A stretch of 64,000 nt of DNA from Serilophus lunatus (GCA_013399895.1 VXBA01006210.1:1950257-2014256); one strand, 5' to 3'; positions 12,301-27,377 are shown, numbered from the stretch's first letter. Made by a program: numbers and translations. The notes: generated from the letters alone by a model not told the origin.

Positions 12301-15300
12301 AACTAGCATCCTGGGATAGTAAAGAGCAAGAGAAAAGGAAGCATGATGTGAAAATGTCAGCATGTACTCTAGCTGTGCACTCAGATATATTGCGTTTGGT
12401 AAACTAGCACGGGATAAAATCAGTAATTCCTCTCGGAGAAAGTTTTCTTTGTATTCCAAATGCCCCTCAAATTAATACTGCCATTTGCAAATGTGGAACC
12501 AATGTCCAGCATGGAGCAACCCATCAGAACCTAAGGGTTAACACAAAAATGTTAGTAGTGTTGCGTGTTATGTCATATTGCAGTGTAGTAGTTCAGCATA
12601 ACTTTTGCCTCAAGAACAGTGCTTGAAGTAATTAATCTGAAAAATCTTGAAAGCTTTTTTCTACTTGTTCTGTGCTAACAAGCATTATTCTTGTCTCCGT
12701 TGTCTGCCAGTGGTTGCATCTTTTAGAGGTAGGATAAAATTAATGCCATAGATCTTTATATTCTGTGGAGAATATGGTGTACAAAAAGTTCTCTGAGCAG
12801 CTTTTGATACATTCTGAGCTTTTCTTCCTTGATGCTTGGCTTCCTGTGTCACCAAACAACTAACAAGAATGTTATCTCCTCAGTGTCACTCAGTTTTCTA
12901 AGACTACAGAATTTTGGATTAATCAAGATGAAAAAAATGTCTGGCTTTAAGTAAATTTTATCTTTTGTATAAAATGAATGCTCCCATATGTAACACTCTT
13001 GTCTTCTAGTATTCTCTTCCATGGACACTCAGTGTATCCCCATTGCCTACTTTTCATGACTTCCCTTTTAAAGAGTTCAGGAAATGCTGTAAAAGTGTAC
13101 TTCCTCACAGAGGGGTGGCTGTAAGGGAAGAAATTTCCAGACTCATAATGAAAAACATTTTATGCTTGTTATTGGAAAAAGTTCTGGAAACTTCACTATA
13201 CCGACTCACAAAAGGAAAAAATATCTACCAGAAATTTATTCACCTTTGCTTGAAAAACTTTCTGCTATCTACTGAAATAAAAATAATCTGGTCCAAAGCC
13301 AGGTAATATGAAAATGCATACTGGAGGGGAACAGTCCTCAGCTCTCAGGGCTCTAAGGTAAAGGCATTTGTCAGTTCACAAGTGTTTGTAACTTTTAGGG
13401 ACCCACAGGGAAGAAAGGAGCAACGGGTCAGGCAGGCAAACCTGGAATTCCTGTAAGTAACAAAATTCTACAATCTATTTTCAGGCTATAAAGCAAAGCA
13501 AATACTAACTAATAAAACCAAAATTTAGCCATGCTTGTCGTACCTGAAGGTCTTATGTTCACTCCAAGGAGCCTTCTTATTATCCAGGAAATGGAAAGGA
13601 ACTCCTGTAATTTTTTAATATTAATATTGAAATTTAATTATACTGAATTACATTCAGTAATTCAACGTAAGGAAATGAGGTCCAACTAATATAACAACAA
13701 GGTCCTTCCCACTTGTAAATTTACTTAATTACATCATTTTTGTGTGTGGCTTGTAGAGCGTTTGAAAGTTATCACATTAGAGCACAGAGCGGTCCTACTG
13801 TTCACTCCTGGCCCCATCAGTTCTTTGAACAGCTGCAGCCTACACGAGCTTGGATCCATATGTCCGCGATGGATACGTGTGGTAGATTCCCGGAGGCTTA
13901 TTTGTTTCCCTTGCTTGCCCTGAGTTGAAATTTTTAGTGTTCTCTCTTTATTTACTGTAGAGAAGCTAACTTGCATCCCTTTCTCCCTGAGGGAGAAGAA
14001 AGGGCAGGAAGCAGGAGATGTTCTGTAAATATAACTAAGAACAAAATGCATCAAGGCTATTTTGGTCCCCTAATAAATAGTCCCATACAGGCACATACTA
14101 TAAATAAGTTTTACTACCTCACATCAAAACACTGTTAGTAACTGGAGAAATACAGCTGCTTCACAGAGCTTGTACCTGCTGAGCAGAGGGCAAGAAGAGC
14201 CTTTTGAAGCAAGGAACTGTGTCTGTTTTGTAAATACTTGGTTTTTTCCTCTGGAGAACTGCAGAGTGTGTATCATTCAGCAGACAAAGGAAAAGAGGGA
14301 GAGACAAGGCATACAGGGATGTGAGGAGGAAAAGGCAGTAAAACCAGAACTCAAGGAAGTTTCAAAGGGCATTGCCAATGCAGGATGCTTCAGCAACCAG
14401 AAGTTAGAAACAAGATGTCTATGTGGTTGTTGTTAACTATACTTTTTCAAACATGTTTTAAACATGTGAGAATATCCTGAGAAATGCATTCTTAGAGAGA
14501 CCACTGCAGAACTCTTAAGCCCTTTAGGACAGTATATGTCAGTCTCTAAAGGGAAATAATTGTACAGAAATAAATCAATGTTCCTCTGTTGGATGTGACA
14601 TGAGTTTTGGTTTTTTCTCCAAGTATAGCAAACTTGCTGCAAACTTGCCTTATTAGAAATTTGTGTGTATTTTTGATATGTTCAAATTTGAACAGATTAA
14701 ATCTGTTGAAAGTGTTCTTGAGTAGTACTTGAGTATCTAGCAAAATAAAGACTGAAAAAGTATATGGTTGGGGGGTTTTCAGAGATAAATAGATTATTTT
14801 ATCAGGTTTGCTTGCTTCAGTTTAAGAATCAACACTCTCAGCCATTTTCCAGGCCTGGCACACAAAGGGAGCAGCCCCCTTGTTTCAGCTGAAGTTGCTC
14901 AGATCCTATAATACAGCAAGTCTAAGGTTAAACCAGTAGCATTCTGGACCCCAACTGAGAGGTCCCTCTGCAAGTATTCATTCACATCATTGGATCTATT
15001 ATTATGTAGGGTTTAGGAAGTACTGTGGCTGAAATCTAATTACATGATGGCGAGGATGAAGAGAGCCAACAGTGCTGTATTTGGTTTGAATTTGTTTCAA
15101 GGGAAAACCTGGGCCAGCAGGGCAGAAGGGAACAGTTGGGTACCCTGGACCAGAAGGCATTCCTGGGAATCCTGGCAAAACTGGGCTATTGGGGAAGCCT
15201 GGCCCTAAGGTAAGTTGCTTTCCACATTGCCTCTGTGTCATTTTCTATTACAGATTTTCTAAGGTTAAGGTGTTTAAAAAGGAAGAACCATTCTCAGTTC

Positions 15301-18300
15301 CTTAGCGCCTTTTTTGTCTGACTGTTGTTTGCTGTGGGCCAAAGGTGGTGACCTGCTGCTTCTGACAACAAGGATGCAGTTCTTCAATTAGTTCTTCCAG
15401 GGAAGGAGAGAAAATTCTTTTAAATGTTCTCATTTTTGAAAGTCTGATCACTTTGATTTCAAGTATGGTATTTCTCAGTAAGTCTTCTTGGATGGAAATC
15501 GCCAAGTTAGTGTTGGGAATTAATCAAGGTGCCAAATGAGATACTGTTGTTACAGGTGTAAATTTCTAACCTGATTGAATAAAGACAAAATGAAACAAGT
15601 TAGTCATAGGGGACAGGCTATTTGAGCCTCTCCAGTTTCAAATCATGAACATCTTCCAGGTTCTTAGAATTCTTCAGAGTTGGATTTAGGAGTATCCCCC
15701 AAAAAAATTCTTAACATTTTTGCCTTTCCACTGAAAATGTCATACAATCATATTAAAGACTCCTCCATTACCTCATTACAATTTTTAATAAGGAGAGGCT
15801 TATAACTGATTTTTTGCCACAATGAACAAGAAGAGCAAAACTTTTGCTATGTGTTTATTAGTCCGTCAATCTATAAGCCACAGCATCATATTCAAAAGCC
15901 TTGAAAATCACATTTCATAGAAAAATCCTGTTTCATATAACCCTTTTATTTCTATGAGTATTTATCTGAATGTCATATGAATTACAAAAGTAGGTATCTA
16001 TATATACATATGTTACACGTACATGTTCTACTAAATGTCACAGAAATATTCATTTGGATGGTAGCAAATTTCCATTTTGTATTTTTCAACATGTCAAAGT
16101 GGCTTAACTCCATGTACTTACTTTTTTCATTTGAAATAGATGGTTTTGTTTATAGTCTGATGATCTCATGTATGTTCATAACAAATGTTCTGATCTTTTT
16201 TCATGTGGTGAAGTTATTGCATGTGAATCTCTACAAAGTCTACGCAACCATACCAGTAGTATCATTATACCTGACACTTACAAAAAAACATGTTAAATTT
16301 TGAATGTTTCTTTGGGTAGGTAGTCTTAATTTGTTTCATGTGAAGATCTTTCTTCTTGAAAAGTGAATACTGTAAATCTCAGACATATTTTCAGCCTTTA
16401 ACTTCTGGAATATTTGCAGAAATCCAGATTATACTGCTGATCATTGTCTTTGAATATATTTTGACATACTGTCAGTGTGTGTCCATATCTACAGAAAGCA
16501 TTAAGTGGTTTTGACTGATTTTATGTCATATGCCTGTTTCAGCATACAATGAAAAATCATGTTTGGCTATTCTGCTTGTAATCCATTATTTTCAATTTGT
16601 TAAGGGTAATAAAGGAAACTCAGGCTTGCCAGGTCTGGCAGGTTATCCTGGAGCTCGAGGTCCCAAGGGATTGTCGGGCATGCCAGGGCCCATGGGAGCA
16701 CCTGGACTAAAGGTAATACGTGGGATCTTGTTTAAGTACAGCATTACTGATATTGCTTAGTCTTCATGCTGCATTCGGTGGCTGTGAACCACCATACTGC
16801 TGCTAATCATATGAATAAATGATGTCAAGACTTAGTGAAAGGGTAAGACTACAAGTTATGTTGACCTCATTTCCACAAACTGTAATTTGAAAATAGAGGT
16901 CTCATCTGCCTAAAGGCAATTCCCAACTCCAGTAGCCATTCAAAAGACTTTGTATTTATTCATTCCAGTTTTAGGGCCAAATGTTTCCTGACTTTTATTT
17001 CTAAATTTCTGTCACTACTAGAATAGTTGGAATGGTTTGAATGTCTAAGCAATCTATTAGTAGAGAAGTACTGTAATTTCAAGCGTAATTCCCAAGTTTG
17101 GGAGCTAACAAGTGTATCTGGGATGTCCATTTATCATGGGACTTAAGCTGTTCTTCCTCAGCCCTGTCAGAAAGAAATAAATCTGAGTGTGCTCCATTTT
17201 TCAGGTAGTTCCAGGTACCTAACATCAGCATATCCTCATATTAATTAGATTCATTTCAGTTTTAAAATAAGCAAAAAACAATGGAAATATTAGAGATAAT
17301 TGTCTTCATTTAGGATAGAATTTTTTATCTAAAATCATGATTTGCAATGCTCTGCAAGATTTTATTGGTAAGGAGTTCCAGTTACTTGAAAACTGGAAAT
17401 ACTGTCTTTGATATCTTTTCATGAAAATATTGCTAGTGCTCTCAGTCTGAATTCTACTCTTTTGTATAGACAGTGAGCTTTAGGAGGTAGTTCCTGCTCA
17501 GAAGTGCAAGCAATCTGAAAAAGACAAGAAATAGATGAGTTGAGGGAAAACTGTTGCCACATTTTACACAAAATATGCATTAATAGTGGACATACTGAGT
17601 CAGGCCAAAAGACTGTCTTTATTAAAGCAGAAAGGTAAAACCTACAAAAGAGAATAAGCACAAAGCATGAAACATGTATACTCACAATATTTATTGCAGC
17701 TTGGTTACTTCCTGAGCTAGATACGATTTCTATGTATTTCATAGTCCTGAGAGGACTTGTTTTATAGGAACGTGTCTAGTTTCCATTTGAACCAATGTAG
17801 ATTTTTAGTCTAACAGCATGGAGTTTCACAAGTACAGTATGTCTTGCTCAGAGGATTACCTTTTAAGTCTACTTTTAACCTATCTGTTCTATATTTCATT
17901 TTGTGGATCTTACTGCTTACATTGAGAGATACTAGAATTGATCCAACATGTATGGTTTTTTTGTTTCCAAGTCAAGCAACAGTCAAATCATATTTGCATT
18001 TTAGTGTATCTATAATTATTGAAAGCATTCCTGAGGGAAACAAAATTAATGGAGTTCAGGCTGTTTCTTAGAGAGAAAGTGTGTTCCACACTTAGGACAG
18101 GAAGCCCATATTTACATTTGTAACTTTCATAATTGTAATAAAGGTTATATTTTCTTCCTATTTACAGGGTGAGAAAGGACTTTTAGGTCATCCAGGAAAG
18201 CGAGGCAAAAGGGGCCTTCCAGGATCACAAGGTGACCAAGGACAAGAAGGAGACACTGGACTGAAAGGACAGACTGTATGTAATGAGAGCTGTTGATCCA

Positions 18301-21300
18301 GAACAAGTAGTCCAAGTTATCAACGTGAAATAATAGTACGGATGTCTGCTCCTATTACAGGGAGAAGATGGAGATCAAGGTTTAATGGGGTTTCAAGGAT
18401 TCCCAGGTCCAAAAGTATGTGCTTGTTCTTTCTGTTAGATCTTAAGCCATTTACAGAATGAGAACAGGAAAGCATAGAATTAGTCAGCGTTAACAGTGAT
18501 TTGTTCAAAATATCTCTCAACTGTTGGAACATGGCAGGCAGAAGTGTGTGTACTCCAGATCTAAGGACAAACATTCTGGGTCAGTGTACTTGGTATTTTC
18601 ACTGTTACTGTGTTTAGAAACTATCTTCCACTGATTAAAGGAGATTGAAACAATTGGATAGCTGATGTCCATGTTTGATTAAATTGTTCCTTTGTATTTT
18701 CAGGGTCCTGCAGGGGACATTGGTTTAGTTGGAATTCTGGGCCCGAAAGGTCCAACAGGCCAAGTTGTAAGTGTTTCATTCCATGAAAGAGATTGTCAGG
18801 ATGGTTTGCAAGTGGCACGCTTTTTTAACTTAGGGAATCTTTTTTCTTTGTGGCATGGCCAGAACCCTCTAACCAAACCTTTCTGTCTGAGACTGACTCC
18901 ACTAGAAGCCCTTTGCTTGTACTGCAACACTGCTCTGGTTGCAACGTGCTTATAGACACACAAGCAGATCTGGGCTCTTAATCTTGAAAGAAAAAAAGCA
19001 AGCTCTGCTGACCAAGTGTGGCTCTCCTAGTATAATTTTGTTTGCACAAGTAATCTTATGACTGGCATATTTATGTCTATTGAGGTTAAACAATCTTCTT
19101 AGTGGCAAAAGTGCTCATATTATAACTCTATCCTACAGCAAAAGAAAAAAGGATCAAACTTTGCCAGCAGTAAGACAGAGTGGTGCTCAGGCGTTATTGA
19201 TTAATATGCAGTCTTTAATAGTTTTTTTATCGAAAACGTTTATAACCTGCATTAGCTCGTTCTTCATGATGTTTTGTTTTGCTGCTTACTAAAAATGTGG
19301 AAGCATCTTTAGCATCATCTCAAAGAGGGAAAGGTTGCATCATGGAAGACACAATGTAGTAGTCACAGTGTCCTCTCACTACTGCTATTGCCATCACAGA
19401 ACTGAATTTTTTCAATTCACCAGATGTAAAGCAGCAGCTTTAGAGGCCATTTCTAATAGCTACTTTATTTTTCTAAACATTCCTATGCATGATAATGATA
19501 TGAGCAGTTTGTACTAAATGAAATGGAACAGGAAAGTAACATTTTAACAGCACTGGCAGCCTTACGAAAGAACTTGTGGGCAATAATACAGTTCAAGATA
19601 TAGTTGATTGTAGCTCAATAAATATGTGGTCTTTTGCAATTACAGTATTTATGTTTCCACTGCTTTTATTGCATGAACTTCCACATTAAAGAATGTGTGG
19701 GGGCTTTCCAAACACAACTATTACAAATTACTAAAATACTTCCCTTACTGATTTGATTGCAATGTATATTCAATATTTTAGAAAGAGAGTATCACCATGA
19801 TCTTCTGAATATTTGAAGGGATATGTGCTGTGCAACTTTAAACCAGGACATATTATTCTTCATTTTGAAAACACGGTGGATTAATAAATTCTTTGCTTGT
19901 TTGCAGGGATATATTGGCCCTGTTGGTCAAGAAGGCATAACGGGTCCAACTGGCAGACCTGTAAGCTTCTCTTCACTTTTGCAAAATTTGTTTATTTCAC
20001 CTACTCTTTTTAAATCTGCTTTTGCAACTAGCCACCTTCTCATTTTTTCTATTGGTAAATAGCAACTATCAGGACGTCCTTTTTTTATACCATGCTGGTG
20101 AGCTAATGTATGTCACTCCAGCATCTGTAATACAAACAAGAAGAAAAATTTACAAAAGCCAGTGGCAAAAAAGTCATCACGATGACCTTCATTCTCAGTA
20201 CAGTATACAGAGGGGCTTGCCTACAGGGACAAGTCAAGATGTAAAACAGCACATAGTAACTGCCACATGGATATTCTTTCTCAGCCTTAGATCTGAGATA
20301 TATTATAGAATCACACTTTTTTTCAATATAGTTTATTTTTTTATGTGTTGTGGGCTGAACTGTCCAGAGTGTCCCTCTAGACACTCTGGGAGTGCCCATT
20401 AGCCCTTGCAAGGATTTTCCACGTGCTGATGGGGTCCCTCCTACAACTCAAGCATCTTAGCCTTTCTGACAACTTTCAGTGCTCCCCAGTTCCCTGCAGG
20501 GGAAGCTCTACTCTCATCCCTGTTTCTATCTCTTGTCACAATCCTGGTGCCAGAGCCAGGTTTGCTTTTCAAGAGAACCCTGTAGCTCATGTCTGCAGGC
20601 TATCCAACCATGTAAGGTAGTTTTAAAATCTCTTTGTACCATACAAGTTCCTCTGTCTGATCAACTAGACATGAAGTGAATGGGAACATCTAAAAATGGA
20701 AATAATTGCAAAAATAACAAATATACAATAAAAGTAATAAATACAAATATTTGTCAGTGAAAAAGGAAGAAGGAGAATATTCCATCTACAATTCTTTCTA
20801 CTTGTGGGGAAAAGCAGTATTTTAAATCTTGTCCCATTCTTTTCACTTGCACTGAGGAGAAAAACTTTACAGTTGTGTGTACTTGTATGAGGGCTTTTAA
20901 TAGACTTCATATTGAATGTAATAATTTGCCAGTATCATTAAAAAAGCATTATAGTTGAATATTACTTATGAGTGTTGTGAAATGCAGCCATCAAGATACG
21001 ATCTTTCCTGGAAGAATTTTGTAAGATTGTTGCCATCCTTGGAAACACCAGTTAAGTGCAAAACTAGCCAAAAATGCCATGGGGACAGAAAAACAATGTC
21101 TAATCTGATGGTGACAGGAGAATTAATAGCGCAAAAAAAAACATGTATGTGATGAATGGATTTCTTCAGTGGTGGAGGGTAGTGAGTTTTGGTTTTTACT
21201 CTTAAGCTGATGAACCACTGATGTATTACAGGGGATGAATTTGTGGAGAATAGTGCTGGTTGACAGGGACAACACAAATAGTTAAAATTACTGAGAAAAA

Positions 21301-24300
21301 CATATTTGCCAGCTGTACAGCACTCCACATATAGGAATTACAAGGTGTTTTCAAGTAATTTAGTTTTTAGTAGTACAGGAAGATTAAACCCCAGAGTTGT
21401 AAACACTTCCATAGATGAGACTGGACTCTCCATGTGAGCAGTATAACTCTCATAGATATTAATCTGCTTATTTCAGTCCTAGGCAGCTAAAAGTGGTATT
21501 GGATTAACAGCTTCTCTTTCTTACAGGGACCAAGAGGTGAAAAGGGCACAAGGGGTGAAATGGTAAGATGAAAAATAACTTTTGTGCTTCCATATTTTTG
21601 GCTGTGTGAAAACTATTCTTGTGTTATGCTCAATGTATTCTTGCATGCTCTGAATGCCAGGCAGTTGTGTTGTGCTCCTGGAGAGCACTGGCCAAGAAAG
21701 CTGTCAGCATGTCAAAAGTGTGACCTTTTCTTATTTAAGTTGACTTATGCAGATATGCCCCGTGGGTATGAGCTGTTGGGCACTGTGGCCCCTGATCATA
21801 TTGCAGGCAAATACTCCAAATCTGTCCTAGTTTAGACCAAAAAGAAAAAACTTTTGTCACATTTGTTGTTAATGCTCCAGTGCCTCACAGCATGCATGCA
21901 TGTGTTCATAGATCTGCATCATCTTCTCTAGAGAGAGAAGTTCACGAGAAGCTGAGGCCTGCGGATAAGTGTCCATGCAGTGTCTGCAAACTGTAGGAAA
22001 AATGATAGGTTATGAATTTGCTGTCTTTCATTTTTCCATAAGAATATTGCACTAGTTGTTATACATTAATAAATGTTGGATTTAATTTTAAAATTGTGTT
22101 AGAGTTAGTAAAGTCTCCAGTTAATAATGGCTATGTGAAAAGCCATGAAGTTATTGTATTTACAGCAAATATGAATACAGAGGTTATAACTCTGATATTA
22201 CCTTATATGGCAGATCTATTAGTGTCTTTTCCAGTAACTAGCAGTTGTGATCTTGTTTCCTTTACTCTTACCCTGCCTTTCACCACATCTCACTTAAAAC
22301 CATTTAGTTTCACTTATCTTACTATACTTTGCTTTTAGCAGCCACCTATAAAAAATCCAATCTAACTGCCTTAAAAAAGTTTTGAAAAATAAAAGAGAAA
22401 CATTCATAATGTCTTTAAGAATCAAAGCTTGGCGCTAAGCTTCTCGTACGTGTCTTGAAGAAGTTTCCTCTTTGGTTCTAACACTCTTGAGGCATCTGCT
22501 ATCTCAGAATAAGAGAAAAACTAGTTTCTTAATTTCTGCTGCTATTATATTAATTGTCTTTTTCTATTTGTTCAAAAAATTATGACGGCATAGAATTACA
22601 AATGACTCTTAAAAATTAATCAAAATAATCCAAAATGGTGAACAAGAAACATCTGTTTCCATTATTGGTGCAGGTGTTGAAGAAGCTATTTCCTAAATAA
22701 GTTCTTGAGTTCATCAAGAAGAGTTCACCTAGTAAGACTGTCTTCAGAAGAAGAATGTTTAATTTTAAATCATATGCTGTCCCTTTCCCCCAAGAAAAGG
22801 ATTTATTTTCAACTATTTTCAGATACAAAGGAGAGAAATTTTTTTCATCCAACTGTATATTCTGAGCTTTAATTTATACCTTTAAAATTTATATTGGCAT
22901 TCTTCCTAGAACCACAGAGATTTTAACCTTTTTGTAGTAGTCCAATTTTAGTTACATTTTTTAGACTGTCAGGTTTACAATGTTCATTACTAGAAAGAAA
23001 TGTCCTTTTATCCCCTGAAAAATGGAACGTAAAAACATGTCTCCTTATTGAGATCAGTGGTGAAACAAAGCTTATGTCCTGTAGGCTATTTCTGTAGAGT
23101 CTGAAACAGAGTTTAATGAAAATTCAAAATATTCATCTCACTGTGATTGAAACGTTTAGAAAAAAGTGAAATACACTTATGAATATTGTTTCAGAATTAC
23201 AACATTTCTGAAAGTGTGTTTCCGTTTTCTTAATGTTTTTTTATTTCATGGCATGTCCCCTGATCAATTATAATATACAATCATAGGATAATCCAGGTTG
23301 TGAGGGATCTCAAGACATTTAAATAGGAAGTTGATCTAGAAAAGAATCAGATCCGGGATCAGACCATATCACTCACGGCTTTATTGAGGCAAGTCTTGGA
23401 AACTTCCAAGGATGGAGATTGAATAATCTCCTTGGGAATGCATTCCAGTGTGTGACTATCCTCAAGTGAAAAAAAGATATGATAAGGCATAATCTTTGAT
23501 TTTCTATAATCATATTTTATTTTAGCTTTATAATCATTAATGCTGGCTACTCAACCATATTGTATATCAGACTATTATTTGAAGGATGTTACTAGGTTTT
23601 ATACATTATGCGATATAGTGACATAACATCAAAATTGCAAAAGTGGTCAGGAACAGCTTAACGTTAATCACTTTTGTTAAAAATATTTCTCCAGAAATTC
23701 CAAAAGTCTTGGAAAATATGGAAGTCCTTGGGATTGCTCATGTTTTCATCTAACACTGCATGTAAAATCAGGACCTTGCAGTATCAGAAAAAGATTGGAA
23801 TTTTGGCCTTTGAACTTCTATTCAATCAAATGGAGTGATTAAAGAATTAAAGAGCGTACTGAAAGTAACTGGTTTAGTCTCTGCTTTTGTTTTTATGAAC
23901 TGGAATTACACTTAAATTCTAATGCAATCAAAGGATAAATTAAGTAGATTTGTAAAGATAATCCTATACATTCCACTGAAACATCAATTGACTTAGTCCA
24001 TGAAAAATATAATTTAACCTTCCTTATTTTGCTGCTTTGCAGCAGAAATAAGGAACATTGGTAAAATCCCTACAGGATTTTCAGTGTCCTCTGTGCAGTT
24101 TCATTATATTTTAAATGTTTGTAAAGATAATTGATATAGCCCTCTGAAGTTTTAATGCATTTAAGAAATGTAATACCCGCCAAAGTAGTTCAGTATAGTT
24201 AGCAAATAGTATTCAGTATTTACCTTTTTTCACATGGGTTTTACTGGCAAGGGCAGAGAATCAACACAAATTACATTCCTCTTTTCCAAAATACCTTAAA

Positions 24301-27300
24301 CTCATTGGAACAGTACAGGCTTTTATTTTTAAAACATTCACTGTTATCTCAGAAACCAATATAAATTTGAACTGTTCTTTCCCAGGACTTTGAGTCTTAA
24401 AATTGTGACACATGCCAAGAACATAGAAAATTAAATGAAGCATTCAGTCATCTGAAAAATCTACTGGAATGTCTAAATCCCAGCACTCAGAACAAGGACA
24501 TCTATTCATCAGAGAGCAGTGGTTACTTAGGGACAAACTGTTGAAAACTTTGTGCCTTGCCTTGACTTGCTATTTGCATAATCAAGTCCTGAACCAAGAA
24601 AAACAAATATGTCCTTACAATGTCAAATTCATTTCTCAAGTTTCTTTTTCACACTTTCTCTTTCATTTTATACTAAACATACTTTGCCAAGCATGATCAG
24701 ATAGCCCAGTAATATATTCACATGAGACTGATGGTATCCTGGAAAAGTCTAACAGTACCTGACCTGCTGATCTGATTAATTGAATGTGGAGTCAGCCTTC
24801 CCAGCTGGCATACAACAGTGTGGCTCTGTGAAACTGTATTGATTTGCAACAGCTGAGGAACTGCCCCAAAATAGTAAATGTAATCTCTACAAACTCCTAT
24901 CAGTTATGAATAACAGTAATATTTTATGTGTATTTAATAATAACACCATTTCAAAGAAAATTTCAAGCTGGGCAATAAACTAGGAAGAGTAAAGGGAAGC
25001 TACATGTTTGACACAGACCCCACAGGGATTTCAATACTATTAATACTATATATGCTAAAATTATTTCTTCTTTGATTTCCATCTTCCAACATTAATCATT
25101 AACATCTTTTATAAAGATGTCAATCAGTAAATATTTATCTAAAAGATAGCTTACAGTCCCTTCTTTGGATGTAAATGGATGAAACATAAATAAAGTCAGG
25201 ATGTAGGAGTTGAGAAGCTGACAACATTTACAGTCCCTGGAGTTTATGCTATTAAGGTCATCTTGGTTAAGTATAAGAAAACCACCTATCTAAACATCCA
25301 GAAATTGCTTCAGTTTTGAATCTCCTCTGTTCTCCAGTGAACACATGTAAAACATGGATCTTGGCCTCAAAGCCATTGCAGTCCATCAGCATAGCCTTGC
25401 TGTCATAGATCTGATGCTGGGAACTACATAATGTCCCACACTTTTTACACCCTTCATAATCCAACACCTGAAACCCGCTGGCATGGCCAGGGCAGGTGAT
25501 GTGCAGGGATACTTAACTTGTACAGCCATCACTGTGACCCCTGACAGATGCATTCCTTGGTAGCTCCCATGTGCTCTACCTCTGGAACATGTCAAGAGAC
25601 AGTAAGAAACGCGGCTGGTTTTCTTGTAAGAACTGATAAATTTGCAGCCTCAGTGACTGAAATAAATTATTCCATTCTGCTTTGATATCCTTTTTGTATA
25701 AATGTACACAAATTGATCTTAAATTGAATCTGGACCTGCTTTAACCATTCCCAGCTGCCCTTGCTGGTGACAGCTTGAGAACAGTCTTAGTTCAGAAATT
25801 GTAGCATGAAGTGATGCCCGCACGCTGAATCTCACATCGGGAATACTTGTTACTGTACTAAGTGATTTGCAATTTAATTCCTACTTGGCTAGAACAGTTT
25901 CACAATATTTGTCAGCATAACCACATAAGATTATTTCTCTTTTGGTAGAGATGTAGTACTAGCAGGACCATACTGAGGTCTTTTGCTGGAACAGCTTATT
26001 GTGTTCAAGTAATTGATACAAGCACTACTGGCAAAAGAATGCTTTGATAAAATTGATTCAGTTGTGTTAAAAGATTTTAGTAATTTAAGGTACAGATCTA
26101 ACCTATGCTTTTCATTCCTTCTTTTCTTTTGCTTGTCTTAAGGCACTGCCACCTATTCTTTTCCTGTTCATTGTTTGTGCTAGTGTTTAAGTTACAACAG
26201 CTCCTAGAGGCTTTGAAAATATGAAGATTGAAGATAAGAATCTAACAGAGATACATATAACATTGTACATTGATAAATATTGATAATCGTTCTATCTTAA
26301 TCTGAATGTCTGATCGAAGAAAGAATAATTCAGATAGGTATATTGGATTGGAAGGGCCCATGTTCAACCCTAAGGCAGCCCAAAACTCAGATTTAAGGCT
26401 GTCTGCATTGTAGGCACTGAAAGATAGGGGAAAGCAGCTGTTCTTTCTCTCCTCCTCACTGAATCATCCTACACACTAAAATGAAGCCAGTTGTGGTGAA
26501 GAAATAAGGGCATAATTCCTTGAACACAAAAGAAGCCTCCAATATCACTTAAACACTGAACATAACATGTTGTGGCTGAAAATTGAAACTGCTAATAAAG
26601 CAAACTAGTAAATGCCTAGCACATACTCACGGAGTAAAGCCGATCAGTTCTTTTTTTGCAACTATCCATAACATTATTTACAATGTTTTTATGATCATTT
26701 ATCTCTTGTTGTACTCATATTGTCAACATGCACATAACACTGGTACAATGTTGTATATTAGTATGTGACTTTTAATGTTCCCTTAATATCAAAAGTAATG
26801 CTCATGTATAACTGTTGCATTTTCTTTCTCTTCCTTCCAGGGGCCTCAGGGACTGCAGGGCCAGCCGGGGCCACCTGTGAGTGCATAAAAAAATTTCTTA
26901 TTTTTCCATTGTGATTGCATTACATAAAGATGGGAAGAACCTAATATCTGTTTTTTTCCATTTTCCAGGGACCACCTGGACCCCCAGGACCAAGGGTAAA
27001 TTCTGTAACAACCCTAACTTACAAAACAGTGCTTTTTTGAAAGTAAAAAGAGCAGGACCTTCTTCAAATGCACTGCTTGTTCCGTCAGTGCACCTGAAAT
27101 GCAAATACATTTTTCTGTTACTTCCATCAGTACATCAGTACATTTTTTGAACTTTCTGTCTTACACTGTCAGTCCTGTTCTCCCATGCTGGTAGGTCCTC
27201 AATGGGCACCTGTCATGGACATGCTTGTACTTTTGACATGCCTTAACTTCTTCACACTCTAAAGTTTTTCTTCTGTATTTGGACAGTCTGAAAGTTAGCA

Positions 27301-27333
27301 ATGAATACTTTGTGCTATTTATGGCTCAGATGT

Positions 27334-27377
<44 letters not shown>

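Larger units (their letters stand above)
21563..26840 (+). other. COL24A1 intron w21, 5.3 kb
   Basis: The largest collagen intron in the window. It holds one antisense CR1 remnant (23279-23520). The rest is AT-rich with only short chance frames; no additional Gly-X-Y exon was found on inspection. Confidence 0.55.

Noticed and set aside
13734..14054. 106-codon minus-strand frame, considered as a retroviral fragment
   Set aside because: No reverse-transcriptase, gag or envelope motif recognised and no LTR borders seen.
20022..20402. 126-codon plus-strand frame in collagen intron w20
   Set aside because: It begins just after exon w20, has no Gly-X-Y and no recognisable family, and includes a hairpin and T runs.
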